This document shows positions 48,202 to 55,846 of a stretch of 64,000 bases of DNA, in pieces. Within the stretch, counting starts at the first letter, position 1, and every line of letters starts with the position of its first letter. The stretch comes from an uncultured Rhodopila sp. (GTDB taxonomy: Bacteria > Pseudomonadota > Alphaproteobacteria > Acetobacterales > Acetobacteraceae), in assembly GCA_903932145.1 (NCBI GenBank), contig CAIZFE010000051.1:68173-132172 (forward strand), given 5' to 3'. Both the position numbers and the translations under genes were made by a program. The notes beneath the pieces were generated by a model. It had not been told where the DNA came from. It searched no databases and saw only the letters and a list, made by a program, of their open reading frames with translations.

Positions 48202-48310
48202 CATAATGGCTCGGCTTGTCCGGGCCACCCGTGACTCGACAGTACTGCGATTGGTGGCCCGGAAAAGCCGGGCCATGACGGATCGGACCATGTCGGATCG
48301 GGCCATGTCG
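48202..48310. repeat. Dispersed palindromic repeat, degenerate copies
   Basis: CATAATGGCTCGGCTTGTCC at 48202-48221 and GGTGGCCCGGAAAAGCCGGG at 48254-48273, continuing CCATGACGGATCGG, are diverged members of the repeat family. CCATGTCGGATCGGG then repeats at 48288-48302 and, as GCCATGTCGGATG, at 48302-48314. Confidence 0.6.
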
Positions 48311-48371
48311 GATGAAGGCGGAGCGTAAGCCTCAATCGCCGCTGGTATTAGACCGCATTACAAGCTTTGCG

Positions 48372-48767
48372 CTAAAGCCCTTGGGCAGTAGCCGATTCAA
48401 TTGCAGCCTGAATCAGTTTCGTTCCGGTCGCTCGGTCCCGCGCCGCCAGCGCCTGTCGGGCCGCCGTGATTTGCCCAATCAACGGATTGTCGCTTGGATT
48501 ATTCGTCTGACCCAGCGGCACGGAGCGATCAAGCATCCGCGTCTGTGCCATCTCCAATGCCTCTTGCGCCTCTCCAACACGCCCCGCGGCCAAGGCGGTT
48601 TGCGCGGCCCGCAGGTAATCCGAGGGCCGAGCGCCTTCTGGCACTGCGGGCGAGGGCAGTGGCGGCAGCGGGTGGGAATCCAAATCCGCAGCCTTCGCAA
48701 CCGGTTGGGCCGAAATGACCGCGGCGAAAACCGAAAGTCGAATCGCGGTGAGAATCAGTGAACGCAT
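48372..48767 (-). CDS. Small exported protein of unknown function
   Basis: 131-residue protein with a cleavable-looking signal peptide (RSLILTAIRLSVFAAVISAQ, likely cut after AKA near residue 26). The mature part is Ala/Pro-rich and has helical segments (DYLRAAQTALAAGRVGEAQE) like those of small tetratricopeptide-like periplasmic proteins. ATG at 48767 has GAGGAGG eight bases upstream. Function unknown; stands alone between rne and the lipid A gene. Confidence 0.75.
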   Translation of the reverse strand: MRSLILTAIRLSVFAAVISAQPVAKAADLDSHPLPPLPSPAVPEGARPSDYLRAAQTALAAGRVGEAQEALEMAQTRMLDRSVPLGQTNNPSDNPLIGQITAARQALAARDRATGTKLIQAAIESATAQGL

Positions 48768-48896
48768 CAAACGACCTCCTCAAGACGGTGATATCGTTAT
48801 CCCGCTCAGGCGGTTTTGTCGCTACCCCTGTCCGGTGCCGCATTGATCTCCGTTAAGGTAGCCGCCTAAATAGTGCACAGGCGGCCATCGCCGCCG

Positions 48897-49790
48897 TCAA
48901 CGCCAGCGGCGATGGAACCACAGATATTGGCCCGGGTTCTCTCGTACCCATCCCTCGATCACGGTGGTGATCATCTGGGTTGTCGCGGGAACATCGACCT
49001 GTCCGTCGGCATCCCGGGGCAGTTCGTAGGGTCCGAAACCCTCAATACGAAACCGATGCTCCGGCAAGCGAATGACCCGAACCCCGACGACCGGACAGTC
49101 GAAACGCCGCGCCAGCCGCGCCACCGAGGGATTGGCTTTACAGCGGCGGCCGAAGAACGTGACATCGACTCCGCGGGAGAAATGCTGGTCCACGACCATA
49201 CCCAAATGCTCACCCGCCGACAGCGAAGCCGCCATTTCCAGGGCCGCCTGGGCTCGGGTTCGGATCATCCGCCCCATCAGCGGGGCCCGAATGCGAATGA
49301 TCTCTTTCGCCACGGCTTTGTTGTTCGGCATGCGATAGACAACGGCGGAGGGAAGGCCGTGCGCCGAAGCAGCGATGGCGGGCAGTTCCCAGTTCGCCAG
49401 ATGGGCGGAAAAGCACAAAGCGGGTTTGCCGTCGGTTCGCAGCCTGTCGAACAAAGGTATGCTGTCGGTTTGAATCCGGCCAGCATTGGGATGGGCTTCG
49501 TCGAAGTCCCAGATCCGAGCCATATGCACGTATTCGCCCGCGACGCGGCCCAGGTTTTCCCAGGCGTCGGCTAACGTGGCCTCGATCCAGGCCGCGTCCT
49601 TGTCGGGGAACGCGGCGCGCAGATTGTCCTGGCCAATACGGTGTGTCGGCAACCACGGGCCGATCCGGCGGGCCACGCCGCCGACGAAGTCAGACGCCTT
49701 GTCCGGGTTCGCTCGCCGCAGCAGCCTGATCGACCATTTGACCAGACGGCCGAGGATGCGTTCCCCGTAGACGTTCAGTTGGCGGCGCAT
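48897..49790 (-). CDS. Lipid A biosynthesis acyltransferase (LpxL/LpxM type)
   Basis: 297-residue membrane-associated acyltransferase that adds a secondary acyl chain to Kdo-lipid A. The catalytic motif is HLANWE in CFSAHLANWEL, and DQHFSRGVDVTFFGRR is the second conserved block. Length and the C-terminal ending QYLWFHRRWR (typical RPPxxW-like end) suit LpxL/HtrB. Whether it is lauroyl- or myristoyl-specific cannot be told. It starts five bases after the alcohol-dehydrogenase stop, so both are probably on one leftward transcript. Confidence 0.9.
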   Translation of the reverse strand: MRRQLNVYGERILGRLVKWSIRLLRRANPDKASDFVGGVARRIGPWLPTHRIGQDNLRAAFPDKDAAWIEATLADAWENLGRVAGEYVHMARIWDFDEAHPNAGRIQTDSIPLFDRLRTDGKPALCFSAHLANWELPAIAASAHGLPSAVVYRMPNNKAVAKEIIRIRAPLMGRMIRTRAQAALEMAASLSAGEHLGMVVDQHFSRGVDVTFFGRRCKANPSVARLARRFDCPVVGVRVIRLPEHRFRIEGFGPYELPRDADGQVDVPATTQMITTVIEGWVRENPGQYLWFHRRWR

Positions 49791-49795
49791 GGGGG

Positions 49796-50827
49796 TCAGA
49801 GTTCGACGATGATCTTGCCGAACACATCCCTGGTTTCCAGGCGGTCCACCCCGGCGCGGAAATCCTGCAGGCCGTAGACGGTGTCGATCACGGGTCGGAC
49901 GCCGGCGGCGATCCGATCCAGCGCGCGGGCGATCGCGGACATCGGTGAACCGAACGAGCCGGTGATGCGATACTGCTGCTGAAACAACTGCATCAGGTTG
50001 ATGCTGGCGCTGGGTCCCGACGTCGCGCCACAGGTGACCAACCGGCCGCCGCGCTTCATGGACAGCAACGAGCCGTTCCAGGTGTCAGCGCCGGTGTGTT
50101 CGAACACGACATCGACGCCCTTCTTCTTCGTCAGTTTGCGAACCACGCCCTCAAACCGGTCTTCCCGGTAGTTGATGACATGGTCGGCACCGAGCGCCTT
50201 GGCTTTTTCCATTTTGTCGGCGGACCCGACGGTGGTGATCACGGTGCAGCCTATGGATTTGGCGATGCGGATGGCGATGCTGCCGATGCCGGAGCCGCCG
50301 GCATGAACCAGGACGGTTTCGCCGGGTTCCAGATGGGCGTTGTCGAACAGCATGTGTTCGACCGTGCCGTACGCGACGGAAACGCAGGCGGCGTCCTGCA
50401 TGGTGACGCCGTCGGGGATTTTCACCAGCAACCGGGCGGGATGGTTGGTCAGGTCCTGGGCGAAGCCATCGACATGGAAGCCGCGGACGCCGGCGACGTT
50501 CTCACACAGGTTGTCCCGGCCGCGCAGGCAGGCGGCGCAGGTGCCGCAGGTCAGGGCGGAATAAGGAACGACGCGATCGCCTGGCTTGACGTTGGTGACG
50601 TTGGCACCGACCGAGACAACCTCGCACGACGCTTCGGCGCCGACGGTCAGCGGGTAGAGGCGCTTGGCGAACGCCATGCCGCGGAATCCCCAGACGTCGA
50701 TGTGGTTCAGGCCCACCGCGCGAACGCGGATCTGGGCTTCGTCGGGGCCAGGGGCGGTGGGGGCGTCACGCTCCATCAACGCGACCTGGCGGTCGGCGAG
50801 AAGTTGGAGCGCGCGGATCATGGGCAT
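49796..50827 (-). CDS. Zinc-binding alcohol dehydrogenase (MDR family)
   Basis: 343-residue medium-chain dehydrogenase/reductase. GLNHIDVWGFRG and PLTVGAEASCEVVSVG are the catalytic-domain start; a structural-zinc loop is CGTCAACLRGRDNLC; HAGGSGIGSIAIRIAKSIG binds NAD(P). The active-site Cys in the usual GHE place is replaced (GAEASCEV), so catalytic zinc may be missing and it could be a quinone-oxidoreductase-like enzyme. ATG at 50827 chosen; an ATG six bases later is equally possible. Upstream of and coupled to the lipid A acyltransferase. Confidence 0.85.
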   Translation of the reverse strand: MPMIRALQLLADRQVALMERDAPTAPGPDEAQIRVRAVGLNHIDVWGFRGMAFAKRLYPLTVGAEASCEVVSVGANVTNVKPGDRVVPYSALTCGTCAACLRGRDNLCENVAGVRGFHVDGFAQDLTNHPARLLVKIPDGVTMQDAACVSVAYGTVEHMLFDNAHLEPGETVLVHAGGSGIGSIAIRIAKSIGCTVITTVGSADKMEKAKALGADHVINYREDRFEGVVRKLTKKKGVDVVFEHTGADTWNGSLLSMKRGGRLVTCGATSGPSASINLMQLFQQQYRITGSFGSPMSAIARALDRIAAGVRPVIDTVYGLQDFRAGVDRLETRDVFGKIIVEL

Positions 50828-50988
50828 CGTGTGCAGGTCCTGAGAGTTGCGTGCGATGCCCAGTAAGGAGGGTTGGGGCGGAGGGCAAGACCCGTAAGCC
50901 CGACGCATTATTTTTGCGTGGCCATTATTTTTGCGCAGGTCGACCCGGCGTTAACCGGTTGTTTAGGTATTCACCCTAAAACGAAGAA

Positions 50989-51014
50989 GCCGGCCGGGAA
51001 TAGGCCCGGCCGGC
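50989..51014 (+). terminator. 10-bp hairpin upstream of the small reading frame
   Basis: GCCGGCCGGG / CCCGGCCGGC with loop AATAGG. It lies 18 bases before the ATG of the 26-codon frame; it may protect or regulate that mRNA rather than end transcription. Confidence 0.5.
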
Positions 51015-51032
51015 GCTTACGAGGAGATTGAG

Positions 51033-51113
51033 ATGCGCAAACGTCTCACGCTCTTGCTGAGGATAGTGGTGAAGATTGATGTCGAAGTCAAGCTAACCGT
51101 CGTTCGAAAGTAA
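51033..51113 (+). CDS. 26-residue basic peptide, unknown
   Basis: ATG at 51033 is preceded by GAGGAG at optimal spacing and opens 26 codons, MRKRLTLLLRIVVKIDVEVK and then LTVVRK, before TAA. Basic ends, a hydrophobic first half (a possible short membrane helix) and alternating I-D-V-E-V-K residues that could form a strand. It is framed by a hairpin on each side (50989-51014 and 51120-51143), like an independent small transcript. I do not recognise the family. Real coding is likely because of the ribosome site but needs proof. Confidence 0.55.
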   Translation: MRKRLTLLLRIVVKIDVEVKLTVVRK

Positions 51114-51119
51114 GAAGTT

Positions 51120-51143
51120 GGCTGACCCTAAGACGGGTCAGCC
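51120..51143. terminator. 9-bp hairpin between convergent frames
   Basis: GGCTGACCC / GGGTCAGCC with loop TAAGAC, seven bases after the small frame's stop and 15 before the end of the convergent hydratase gene. Probably a bidirectional terminator. Confidence 0.6.
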
Positions 51144-51157
51144 GCTTACTCGAGAGG

Positions 51158-51910
51158 CTATGCGGACATGCCGGTTCCGACCGCGCCGATACCGGTAAAC
51201 ACGGTTTCGATCCGGTCGCCCGGGTTGATGGGGAATTGCCGGGTAAACGACCCGGTCATCACGATCTCCCCGGCCTTTAGTCCACGTCCAAAGGCGCTCA
51301 GTTTACCGGCCAACCAGACAATAGAATGCAGTGGATTGCCGAGAACCGCATCGCCCGTGCCGGTGCCGACCTGCCGGCCGTTGACGGAAACACGCGCCTC
51401 GATCGTCGCAAGGTCGGCGGGCAATGCCACCGGCGCGCCCAGGATCACCGTCTTTTGCTGCGCATTGTCCGCCAGCGCGAGGGCGATCTGTTCGGTGAAC
51501 GGCCCGCGTGTCTCGATGATTTCCAGCGCCGGATACACCACGTCGATCGCGGCGCGGGCTTCGTCCAGACTGACCGGTCCGGACAGATCGGCACGCAGTC
51601 GCATGCACAGTTCGTTCTCGAAACCCGGAGCGATCAGGTCCCCCGCCGCGAAAACATGGCCGGACGGTTGACTGTCCAGCACGCAGCCGAAGACGGGTTC
51701 GTGGAAGCCGAATTGCTGCTGGATCGCCGGGGCGGTGAGGCCGACCTTCCAGCCGATCTGGCGTTCTCCGGCGGCGCGGCGGCGTTCGATCAGACCGAGT
51801 TGGACGGCATAGGCCTGATCGATCGTCAGCTTGCCGTAGTACTCGGGTGGAAAATAGACGCCCTTTTGGCGTGCATTCCAGAAGGCCTCGATCAGGTCGT
51901 TGTCGGTCAT
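51158..51910 (-). CDS. 2-keto-4-pentenoate hydratase / oxalocrotonate decarboxylase family
   Basis: 250-residue metal-dependent enzyme of the FAH/MhpD type. RQIGWKVGLT, PGFENELCMRL (with the metal-binding Glu) and VVYPALEIIETRG fit the hydratase/decarboxylase group of meta-cleavage pathways, and KAGEIVMTGSF closes the fold. It would hydrate 2-oxopent-4-enoate-like acids or decarboxylate oxalocrotonate. ATG at 51910. Divergent from the dehydroquinase-like gene across an 84-base gap, suggesting shared control and a small catabolic set with the following genes. Confidence 0.87.
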   Translation of the reverse strand: MTDNDLIEAFWNARQKGVYFPPEYYGKLTIDQAYAVQLGLIERRRAAGERQIGWKVGLTAPAIQQQFGFHEPVFGCVLDSQPSGHVFAAGDLIAPGFENELCMRLRADLSGPVSLDEARAAIDVVYPALEIIETRGPFTEQIALALADNAQQKTVILGAPVALPADLATIEARVSVNGRQVGTGTGDAVLGNPLHSIVWLAGKLSAFGRGLKAGEIVMTGSFTRQFPINPGDRIETVFTGIGAVGTGMSA

Positions 51911-51994
51911 TCGTTTTCCCCCTTAGCGGCGCTTGTCAGCTTTTGGCCGGTCGCCTACCGTCCGCGCAGTGTTTCGTCAGGGAGAAGCGTCGTC

Positions 51995-52420
51995 ATGAAA
52001 ATCCTCGTTGTCCAGGGGGCCGGCATGAATATGCGCGGCAAAACGCAAACCGAGATTTTCGGCAAGATGACGCTGGACCAGTATAACGAGCATATCGTTC
52101 AGTATGCCGCCGAACTGGATATCGAGGTGGAGATCTTCCACTCGAACATCGAAGGCGAGGCCATCAACCGGTTGTATACCGCGAATGAGCAGGGTTTCGA
52201 TGGCGCGCTGATCAATCCGGCCGGTTTCTCGCGCGGGTATCCGGCGTTCACGGCGGCCATCAGCCAGATCACGTTCCCGGTTATCGAGGTGCATATCTCC
52301 AACCCTGTGCGGCGCGGACCGGTGTCGGATACTGCAACGGTCAGTCTGGGAATGGTCACGGGCTTCGGCGTGCTGGGGTATTACCTGGCGTTGCGCGGAC
52401 TGCGCGACCGGCCGCGATAG
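51995..52420 (+). CDS. Type II dehydroquinase-like protein with altered active site
   Basis: 141 residues, the length and fold of AroQ-type 3-dehydroquinate dehydratase: LVVQGAGMNMRG, HSNIEGEAINRL, LINPAGFSRGYP and IEVHISNPVRRG follow the family order. Three residues needed in true enzymes are changed: the Arg of the REP loop is Thr17, the base Tyr is Phe22 and the THTS His is Arg80. Asn74, Glu99 and His100 remain. So it probably does not dehydrate dehydroquinate; it may use the pocket for another acid. GGGAGAAG precedes the ATG. Next to a hydratase and a luciferase-like gene. Confidence 0.83.
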   Translation: MKILVVQGAGMNMRGKTQTEIFGKMTLDQYNEHIVQYAAELDIEVEIFHSNIEGEAINRLYTANEQGFDGALINPAGFSRGYPAFTAAISQITFPVIEVHISNPVRRGPVSDTATVSLGMVTGFGVLGYYLALRGLRDRPR

Positions 52421-52438
52421 CCGCCCGATGCGCCTCGG

Positions 52439-53389
52439 TTGTTCGGCGGCGCACAGTCCGATCCCGCCGATCCGGCGCGGGGCTATCACGACTACCTCGA
52501 CTTCCTGCTGGAAGCCGAGGCGCTGGGGTATCACGGCTGCTTCCTGACCGAACACCACTTCACCGGTTGGGGTCAGGTGTCCGCTCCCCTTCATATGCTG
52601 TCGTGGCTGGCCGCCCGGACGACCACCTTGCGGCTGGGCACCGCCGTCATGGTGCTGGCCTGGCACAATCCGATGCTGCTCGCCGAACAGGCGGCGACGG
52701 TGGACGTATTGTCGGGCGGCCGGCTGGACCTGGGGATCGGCCGAGGCTACCGCCACAACGAATTTCACGGCTTCGCAATGGATGCCGGTGAAGCCGAGGC
52801 TCGGTTTGCCGAATCCCTGGATGTCATGACGCGCGCATGGACATCTCGAGATCGCTTTTCGCACCACGGGCAGTTTTGGAATTTCGATGATGTGGTGCTG
52901 GAGCCTCCGCCCTTGCAAACGCCGCATCCTTCGCTGTGGGTCAGTGCGGGGCGCGATGCATCCATCCGAGCGGCGGCGGAACGGGGGCTGCGGTTGTTAC
53001 TGGACCAGTTCACGCCGGTTGAAACGATCGCCCGCCGGATCGGCATTTATCGAGATGCCGCCGGGGATCGGTTCGATCCGTCGATGATCGCCGTCGCCCG
53101 AGATGTCTATATCGGCGAAACTGCTGGCGAGATCGAGAACGCCTTCTGCCGCCGCGCCGTGGGTCACCAACGGATGATCGACGCTGCGCGCACTCCGGGG
53201 GCGGAAACGGGGTCCCATATCCTCGCCTGGGCCGATCGGCCGGAGGCTCGAACTGACGCGGCGTTGTTCGGCACGGAGGCGCTAGTCGCTGCAAAATTAC
53301 AGGATTTGGAAGCGGCGGGGGTTCAATACGTGCTGTGCAATATCCTTGGGCATCACCGGCCAACACTTCGAAAAATCATTGCCAACTGA
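52439..53389 (+). CDS. LLM-class flavin oxidoreductase with damaged 5' end
   Basis: Luciferase-like barrel protein of about 316 residues: EALGYHGCFLTEHHFTGWG, LRLGTAVMVLAWHNPMLL and LSGGRLDLGIGRGYRHNE are typical of FMN-dependent LLM monooxygenases. The natural start would read ATG CGC CTC GGT TTG TTC, but the window has one T fewer (GGTTGTTC at 52437-52444), so the ATG at 52428 is out of frame. Either translation starts at TTG 52439, which has no ribosome site, or there is a real or assembly single-base deletion. Eight bases after the dehydroquinase-like stop, same direction. Confidence 0.72.
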   Translation: MFGGAQSDPADPARGYHDYLDFLLEAEALGYHGCFLTEHHFTGWGQVSAPLHMLSWLAARTTTLRLGTAVMVLAWHNPMLLAEQAATVDVLSGGRLDLGIGRGYRHNEFHGFAMDAGEAEARFAESLDVMTRAWTSRDRFSHHGQFWNFDDVVLEPPPLQTPHPSLWVSAGRDASIRAAAERGLRLLLDQFTPVETIARRIGIYRDAAGDRFDPSMIAVARDVYIGETAGEIENAFCRRAVGHQRMIDAARTPGAETGSHILAWADRPEARTDAALFGTEALVAAKLQDLEAAGVQYVLCNILGHHRPTLRKIIAN

Positions 53390-53398
53390 GGAAATAAG

Positions 53399-53426
53399 GA
53401 CAGGGGCGGGCGTCCCTCCCCCTGTC
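53399..53426. terminator. Hairpin between convergent genes
   Basis: GACAGGGG / CCCCTGTC with a 12-base loop, ten bases after the LLM stop and just before the end of the convergent SnoaL-like gene. Confidence 0.55.
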
Positions 53427-53435
53427 TGTCTCCGG

Positions 53436-53918
53436 CTATTTGTTAGGCTGTGGCTTAACATTCGGCGGTGGCATCTGGTTCCAGGTATTGGACCGGATCT
53501 TCCAAGTTGATCCGTCTAGAACATCGACCGCAAGGTACGTGCCGGTAACGTGGGTGCTCGCGCCTCCATTCTGACCAGGGAAATCAAGGGCGTAAGTGCC
53601 GCTAGCGAGTATGATCTTTGGGTCCAACATTGTGGCTTCAGAGACCGTAGTCTTGAAATTCTCAGGCTTCGGTCCCGCCACCATTCGGTCAAACAGCTTG
53701 CGAATGTTGGCTTCGCCGATGATCGGTTCGCTGACCCCATGCGGAAGCACGCTGCCGCCCTTGACAAAGAGTGCGGCCCAAGCGGCGGCGTCACCTTTAT
53801 CGGATGCCGCAACCCACTTCTGATTGATTTGGTTGACGACGGACATGGCATCGTCAGCCGCAATGGCGGGACCGGTGAGCGCTAATGCTAGCGCAAGGGC
53901 TGTCAGAGTTGTTTTCAT
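53436..53918 (-). CDS. Exported SnoaL/DUF4440-like protein
   Basis: 160-residue protein with a clear Sec signal peptide (KTTLTALALALALTGPAIAA, cut after about 20). The mature part looks like the NTF2/SnoaL fold: VVNQINQKWVAASDKGDAAA, ALFVKGGSVLPHG and a final DGSTWKIRSNTWNQ strand. Such proteins bind or isomerise small ligands, often with unknown function. GGGAGGAGGAAAAC gives a strong ribosome site before the ATG. Stands alone, periplasmic. Confidence 0.83.
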   Translation of the reverse strand: MKTTLTALALALALTGPAIAADDAMSVVNQINQKWVAASDKGDAAAWAALFVKGGSVLPHGVSEPIIGEANIRKLFDRMVAGPKPENFKTTVSEATMLDPKIILASGTYALDFPGQNGGASTHVTGTYLAVDVLDGSTWKIRSNTWNQMPPPNVKPQPNK

Positions 53919-54255
53919 AGTTTTCCTCCTCCCTTTTATTTTGCGGGCGGACGATGAACTTGAGGTAATTTTTCGTCAACGGTAAAGCCGGGGATTCACG
54001 GCACCGTTACGAGCCCCCCTTAGACCGGCGCGCGACCCTCTGCTCGGCCGTTATCGAGCTTGCCGACGCCCTGTGAGACATGCTCGAACGTGGCGGATGC
54101 ATCGACTAATACTGATCATGAGCGTTAGGTTTGGCCGTCGAAATTCACCACTCTCTGGCTTCCTGCCTACCAAACTTCGGCCGATGCAATTCGACTGGCG
54201 GTTTGCCATAATTAAATCCGCGACAAGATCCCTCTCCGCGGACCCAATACATAGC
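53919..54255. other. Non-coding gap
   Basis: Upstream of the SnoaL-like gene and downstream of the broken TMEM175 gene. Short open frames occur on both strands but none has a ribosome site or family feature. I see nothing else in it. Confidence 0.4.
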
Positions 54256-54569
54256 TCATCTGTACCAGGATAATAAACCCGATGCTCCAATACGTGCTGA
54301 CGAAGCAAGCGCCGCACCAAACGCGTATAGGGCCTGAGCGATCACGATACGATTTAACACCGAGCGATCGATGACCGCGGAAACGTCCGGCTCCATCAGA
54401 CCGGCGCGCATCGCGTAGCGCCAACTTGCGAACAGGATCGCCCCGAAGGCGAAAATGTTCATCCAGTACAGCAACAACGCCGTCCGCAGCGTGATAAACT
54501 CCGCCATCAGCGACGTGGAGAACGGCATCAGGGAAATCGTGAACAGAAACACCAGGTGAATCCAGGTCA

Positions 54570-54577
54570 GGTTCCTG
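54570..54577. repeat. Target-site duplication, left
   Basis: GGTTCCTG at the left edge of the cassette, identical to 55493-55500. Confidence 0.85.
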
Positions 54578-55492
54578 CGGCATTTGGAGCAATTGCCACC
54601 AAGGGAGCGGGAGATTTGGCAGTTGTCTATTTTTCAGATGCATTACCCCGCTCCGAGGAGAAAAAAGTGGCCACGCAAATGTTGCGTCCATCTCCATGAA
54701 GCGACGTAACCGCCGACGTGGCGTCCTACGATTTCATCATTGCGAACCTTCCATTCTGGTGACCGACTTTCGGGGTCAAGGCCGATTTCATCGCTTTCGT
54801 CATAAACAACTGACACGTAGCTTGGTGGCGTGGTCACCAGACCGATGGATACGTCTCGCGTTTCGAGGATTGCAAAAACCGGCGTCTTTGCCGTTGACAA
54901 GGACCTTGCTTCCGCCTCGAAGCGCGCGTGGTTCTCCATTACGTACCAGTAATACGGGCTGAAGATACCGACGTAGTGGTGTGAGCCCACTAGCAGCGGG
55001 ATCGTCGCCGCTGCCCAGGCCAAAGAGAGTGCCCGTCGAAATCGTCGCCTGATGAGCGCCACACATGCACCAATCGCGAGAACGGCACCGAAGCCAAGCA
55101 CCGCGAGCGCGACGAACGGAAACCATAGGTCCAGTGTCAATCGAACTCCAAAGCCGCCGGCTAGCGGCGGCCGAATCGGCATGAAATTCAATGCCCCCAT
55201 CCAGCCTACGAGGGTGATGGCGAGCAGTGTTGCCCAGAGCAGGGGCCGCCATGAATAATTGTCTAGCTTTCCCAATAGCGAATCCCCTGGTTTGCAGCGG
55301 CCAATACTCTCTCACTATGTGCAAATTCTCTCGTTTGTCATGCGCCAAACGCTTCCACGGAGGAACATTACACAATGTTGTTTGCCATTAATCAGGTTCT
55401 CCCGGAGGTGATATGAAATTGGTAAGCCATTGGCTGCCATTGAAAATATGGCCCTGAGCAGTTCCCCATGTGGCAATTGCTCCATAATGCCG
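54578..55492 (-). mobile_element. 915-bp mobile insertion cassette without transposase
   Basis: Ends are terminal inverted repeats of 22 and 23 bases: 54578-54599 begins CGGCATTTGGAGCAATTGCC, and 55470-55492 read on the opposite strand begins CGGCATTATGGAGCAATTGC, so they differ by one inserted base. Identical 8-bp GGTTCCTG copies flank it at 54570-54577 and 55493-55500. Inside is one complete gene for a membrane protein and about 190 bases of leader, with no transposase. It must have been moved by an enzyme coded elsewhere; an 8-bp duplication is compatible with several families (IS1595, IS256, IS66, ISL3). Confidence 0.85.
54643..55275 (-). CDS. Passenger membrane protein of the mobile cassette
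   Basis: 210-residue protein of unknown family. Three hydrophobic spans at about 11-31, 46-74 and 82-103 (for example PLLWATLLAITLVGWMGALN and WFPFVALAVLGFGAVLAIGA) are followed by a soluble domain of about 105 residues with many aromatic and acidic residues. Start is TTG at 55275 with GGGGA nine bases upstream. It fills most of the 915-bp cassette and reads in the same direction as the gene it interrupted. No enzymatic motif is seen; a role in immunity or envelope function is only a guess. Confidence 0.7.
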   Translation of the reverse strand: MGKLDNYSWRPLLWATLLAITLVGWMGALNFMPIRPPLAGGFGVRLTLDLWFPFVALAVLGFGAVLAIGACVALIRRRFRRALSLAWAAATIPLLVGSHHYVGIFSPYYWYVMENHARFEAEARSLSTAKTPVFAILETRDVSIGLVTTPPSYVSVVYDESDEIGLDPESRSPEWKVRNDEIVGRHVGGYVASWRWTQHLRGHFFLLGAG

Positions 55493-55500
55493 GGTTCCTG
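55493..55500. repeat. Target-site duplication, right
   Basis: GGTTCCTG, identical to the left copy; one of the two belonged to the original TMEM175 gene. Confidence 0.85.
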
Positions 55501-55846
55501 TCGCTGCGGGCGAAGTGGCTCAACTGCATCTGCTGGCCGACCCAGAAAATTCCTAGCGTCAGGAAGCTCATCAGATACACCACCAGCCTTGGGGCGAGTT
55601 CGCGCAACGCCTCCAGCAGCGCCTGATCGGTTTCGATGGCGTGCCCCGCCGGCACCTTCAAATCCAGCACCAGCAGCGTCATCGCCACGGCGAACAGGCC
55701 GTCGCTCAGGGCGGCCAGGCGCTCCACGCTGTGGCCTGCCAATGCGTTATACCGCGTCCCCATCGCCCATCTCCTGCTTTCCGCTCTTGAGCAAACCGTC
55801 AGACCGGCCGATGATCACCCCAGAACGCCCCGGAAGGAACCAACGA

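Larger units (their letters stand above)
54256..55763 (-). pseudogene. TMEM175 (DUF1211) family channel gene split by an insertion
   Basis: The 5' part (55763-55493) codes for RLAALSDGLFAVAMTLLVLD and YLMSFLTLGIFWVGQQMQLS, typical of the TMEM175/DUF1211 potassium-channel family with its FS/DG first-helix motif. The 3' part (54577-54256) continues with NLTWIHLVFLFTISLMPFS and YWMNIFAFGAILFASW. Joining them after removing 54578-55492 and one 8-bp duplicate restores a continuous 194-residue frame (R-S-D-R-N-L-T-W). The insertion thus inactivated the gene; only the first three spans can be made now. Confidence 0.85.
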
